Shown: in pieces, positions 61,987 to 64,000 of the stretch
Numbering within the stretch: the first letter of the stretch is position 1
Layout of the letters: every line of letters starts with the position of its first letter
Assembly: GCF_006335015.1 (NCBI RefSeq)
Contig: NZ_VDGT01000017.1
Location: 1 to 64,000, forward strand
DNA: 64,000 bases
Source: Streptomyces sedi
GTDB taxonomy: Bacteria; Actinomycetota; Actinomycetes; Streptomycetales; Streptomycetaceae
Reading direction: 5' to 3'
The notes under the pieces: generated by a model
What the model saw: only the letters and a program-made list of their open reading frames with translations
Told to the model about the DNA's origin: nothing
Database searches by the model: none
Made by a program: the position numbers and the translations under genes

Positions 61987-63405
61987 TCACCCCACCCTGC
62001 GCAGCAGCGCCAGATACATCGCGTCCGTGCCGTGGCGGTGCGGCCACAGCTGCACGTCGGGCCCGTCGCCCAGCTCGGGAACGCCGGGCAGCAGCGGGCG
62101 GGCGTCGACGCGTTCGACCGCGATGTCGGTCAGTCCCTTGAGGACGTCGGCGACGACCAGCCGGGTCTCGCTGAGGTGCGGGGAGCAGGTGGCGTAGCCG
62201 AGGACCCCGCCGGGGCGCAGCGCGGTGAGCCCGGCGCGCAGCAGGTCGCGCTGCTGGCCGGTGAGCCGGTCCAGGTCCTCCGGGCGGCGGCGCCAGCGGG
62301 CCTCGGGGCGGCGGCGCAGGGCGCCGAGGCCCGTGCAGGGCACGTCGAGCAGCACGCGGTCGAACGTGCCCGGCCGCCAGGCGGGGCGGGCGGCGTCGGC
62401 GACCAGCACCTGGTGGGGGCCGGGGTTGCCGGCCAGCGCGCGGGAGACCAACCGGGCGCGGTGTGGCTGGATTTCGCTGGCGACCAGGGCGGCGCCGCGT
62501 TCGGCGGCGAGGGCGGCGAGGAGGGCGGCCTTGCCGCCGGGTCCCGCGCAGCCGTCGAGCCAGCGGCGGTCGGGCCCCTCGGCGAGCGGCGCGTTGGCCA
62601 GGGCCAGGGCGACCAGCTGGCTGCCCTCGTCCTGGACGCCAGCGCGGCCCTCGACGACGGCCGGCACGGCGCCCGGCTCGCCGCCCTCGGCCAGCCGCAC
62701 GGCCTGCGGCGACCAGCGTCCCGGCTCGGCGCCCTGGCCGGCCAGCAGCTCCTCAGGGGTGCTGCGCCCGGGGCGCGCGGCGAGCGTGACACGGGGGCGC
62801 TCGTTGTCGGCGACCAGCAGGCGTTCGACCTCCTCGCGCTCCCCGCCCAGCGCGTCCCACAGGGCGCCGACCACCCAGCGCGGGTGGGCGTGGCGCAGTC
62901 CGAGGTGGCCCTCGGGGTCGCGGTCGTAGGGGGGCGCCAGCAGCGTGATCCAGCCGTCCAGGTCGTGGGCGGTGACGCGGCGCAGCACGGCGTTGACGAA
63001 CTTGGCGCGGCCGTCGCCCACCACGCAGCGGGCCAGCTCGACGGTCGAGCTCACCGCCGCGTGGGTCGGGACGCGGGTGGCCAGCAGCTGGTGGGCGCCG
63101 AGCGAAAGCACGTCGAGGACGGGCGGGTCGACCTCGCGCAGCGGCCGGTCCACGCACTCGGCGAGGACCGCGTCATAGGTGCCCTGGTGGCGCAGGGTGC
63201 CGTAGACCAGCTCGGTGACGAAGGCGGCGTCCCGGTCGTCGAGGGTGCCCTCCCGCTTGGCGCGGGCGAGCAGCGGCGGCAGCGCCAGGTTGGCGTAGGC
63301 GTCGCGTTCGTCCACCGCGCGCAGCGCCTCGAAGGCGAGGATGCGCGCGGGGTCCCGCTGGGGACGGTGGTAGGGCTTGGACGGGCGGCGCTGCCGACTG
63401 CTCAC
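61987..63405 (-). CDS. rsmB: 16S rRNA m5C967 methyltransferase
   Basis: 472 aa; GTG at 63405. An N-terminal NusB-like domain (RILAFEALRAVDERDAYANL, then VTELVYGTLRHQGTYDAVLA) precedes the RsmB methylase: DGCAGPGGKAALLAAL (SAM site), DVPCTGLGALRRRPEARW (catalytic Cys in the PCTG motif) and GYATCSPHLSE (second Cys). Also called sun/fmu. Common neighbour of fmt and rpe. Confidence 0.96.
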   Translation of the reverse strand: MSSRQRRPSKPYHRPQRDPARILAFEALRAVDERDAYANLALPPLLARAKREGTLDDRDAAFVTELVYGTLRHQGTYDAVLAECVDRPLREVDPPVLDVLSLGAHQLLATRVPTHAAVSSTVELARCVVGDGRAKFVNAVLRRVTAHDLDGWITLLAPPYDRDPEGHLGLRHAHPRWVVGALWDALGGEREEVERLLVADNERPRVTLAARPGRSTPEELLAGQGAEPGRWSPQAVRLAEGGEPGAVPAVVEGRAGVQDEGSQLVALALANAPLAEGPDRRWLDGCAGPGGKAALLAALAAERGAALVASEIQPHRARLVSRALAGNPGPHQVLVADAARPAWRPGTFDRVLLDVPCTGLGALRRRPEARWRRRPEDLDRLTGQQRDLLRAGLTALRPGGVLGYATCSPHLSETRLVVADVLKGLTDIAVERVDARPLLPGVPELGDGPDVQLWPHRHGTDAMYLALLRRVG

Positions 63406-63502
63406 GGAACGTTGACTCCGACGGTGTGCGGGGAACGGGGTTCGCGGGCCCTCCGCGCGGGTGGCGGACGGCCGTTTGTCCAGGGTACGGGGCGCGGGCC
63501 GG

Positions 63503-64000
63503 TCAGCCGCCGAGTCGTTCGCCCTCGGTGACGCGCACCCCGCGCGCCCAGTCGGCGGCCGGCATGGGCCGCTTGCCCTGCGGCTGGACCCAGGCCAGCT
63601 CGACGGGGTGGGAGCCGGTGCCGACCCGCACGGTGCGCTTGTCGGCTCGCAACTCGCCCGGCTCCAGGGCGGGTTGGTCGGGGAGCTGGCTGACCTGGCG
63701 CAGCTTGATCCGTTCGCCGCGGAACGTGCTCCAGGCGCCGGGCGCCGGGGTGCACGCGCGCACCACCCGGTCGACGCGGACGGCGGGTGCCGTCCAGTCG
63801 ACCTCGGCGTCGGCGACGTGGAGCTTGGGCGCGAGGCTGACGCCCTCGGCCGGCTGGGGTCGCGGGACGAGGGTGCCGTCCTCGATGCCGTCCATGGTGG
63901 CGGCCAGCAGCCCGGAACCGGCGAGCGCCAGCCGGGTCAGCAGGTCACCGCTGGTGTCGAGAGGGCGGACCTCCTCGGTGACCACGCCGTAGACGGGTCC
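63503..64000 (-). CDS. fmt: Methionyl-tRNA formyltransferase (C-terminal part)
   Basis: Partial; 166 codons visible and the N-terminal formyl-transfer domain lies beyond the right edge. Seen: PVYGVVTEEVRPLDTSGDLL, then PQPAEGVSLAPKLHVADAEV (end of the catalytic domain), then WTAPAVRVDRVVRACTPAPG and an OB-fold tRNA-binding tail ending GERLGG. It formylates initiator Met-tRNA. The frame continues without a stop to position 64000. Confidence 0.95.
   Translation of the reverse strand, partial: GPVYGVVTEEVRPLDTSGDLLTRLALAGSGLLAATMDGIEDGTLVPRPQPAEGVSLAPKLHVADAEVDWTAPAVRVDRVVRACTPAPGAWSTFRGERIKLRQVSQLPDQPALEPGELRADKRTVRVGTGSHPVELAWVQPQGKRPMPAADWARGVRVTEGERLGG

Overview
The window is high-GC actinomycete DNA, most likely Streptomyces or a close relative. 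GTG starts, GGAGG-type ribosome sites, start/stop-overlapping (ATGA/GTGA) operons and the core gene set (hisG-hisE, rib operon, guaB1, rpe, rsmB, fmt) all fit. No rRNA, tRNA or CRISPR array was seen.

1-18.2 kb: one edge of a polyketide gene cluster. A giant modular type I PKS (minus strand, running off the left edge) starts directly with a ketosynthase. Upstream in the same direction lie a PCP-bound-substrate flavin halogenase, a stand-alone carrier protein, a prolyl-AMP-ligase-like adenylating enzyme and an acyl-CoA-dehydrogenase-like oxidase. Together these form the classic cassette that turns L-proline into a (chlorinated) pyrrole-2-carboxyl-S-PCP starter. Module 2 carries a dead, truncated AT immediately before a working methylmalonyl-type AT. 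A Sfp-type phosphopantetheinyl transferase and two paralogous ArsR-type regulators complete this region, with several strong inverted repeats in the intergenic DNA.

18.2-30.2 kb: a mobile-element scrapyard. It holds a beheaded P450, an IS110 fragment, a Tn3-family transposon (about 7.1 kb) carrying a P1B-4-type metal ATPase, a small [2Fe-2S] ferredoxin-like protein and an SmtB/CzrA-like sensor but a wrecked transposase, a broken SDR, a frameshifted IS110 transposase, a lipoprotein remnant, an IS5 fragment and an intact tyrosine integrase.

30.2-39.2 kb: chromosomal accessory genes. These are a Tat-exported C39-like peptidase, a P-loop kinase, an EccA-like AAA+ ATPase, an XRE regulator divergent from an SDR, a solute-binding-protein-like gene, and a TetR regulator divergent from a second SDR.

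39.2-51.7 kb: core metabolism. A minus-strand operon ribE-pnuC/ribM-ribBA-ribH-hisE-hisG-PH protein lies behind an FMN riboswitch. It is followed by a ROK regulator divergent from an MFS exporter, a secreted phospholipase A2, a methyltransferase, guaB1 and an LLM-class F420 enzyme.

51.7-60.1 kb: a conflict-system island set between core genes. Four tightly coupled minus-strand genes encode Trypco2, a trypsin-like/VMAP protein, a MoxR AAA+ ATPase and a large SAV_2336-type protein (vWA-like, pseudokinase, TPR). This matches the predicted MoxR-vWA-VMAP NTP-dependent ternary systems. Divergent from it is an HsdM-like N6-methylase whose catalytic motif IV is lost.

60.1-64 kb: core genes again, with a SorC-family regulator, rpe, rsmB and the 3' part of fmt.
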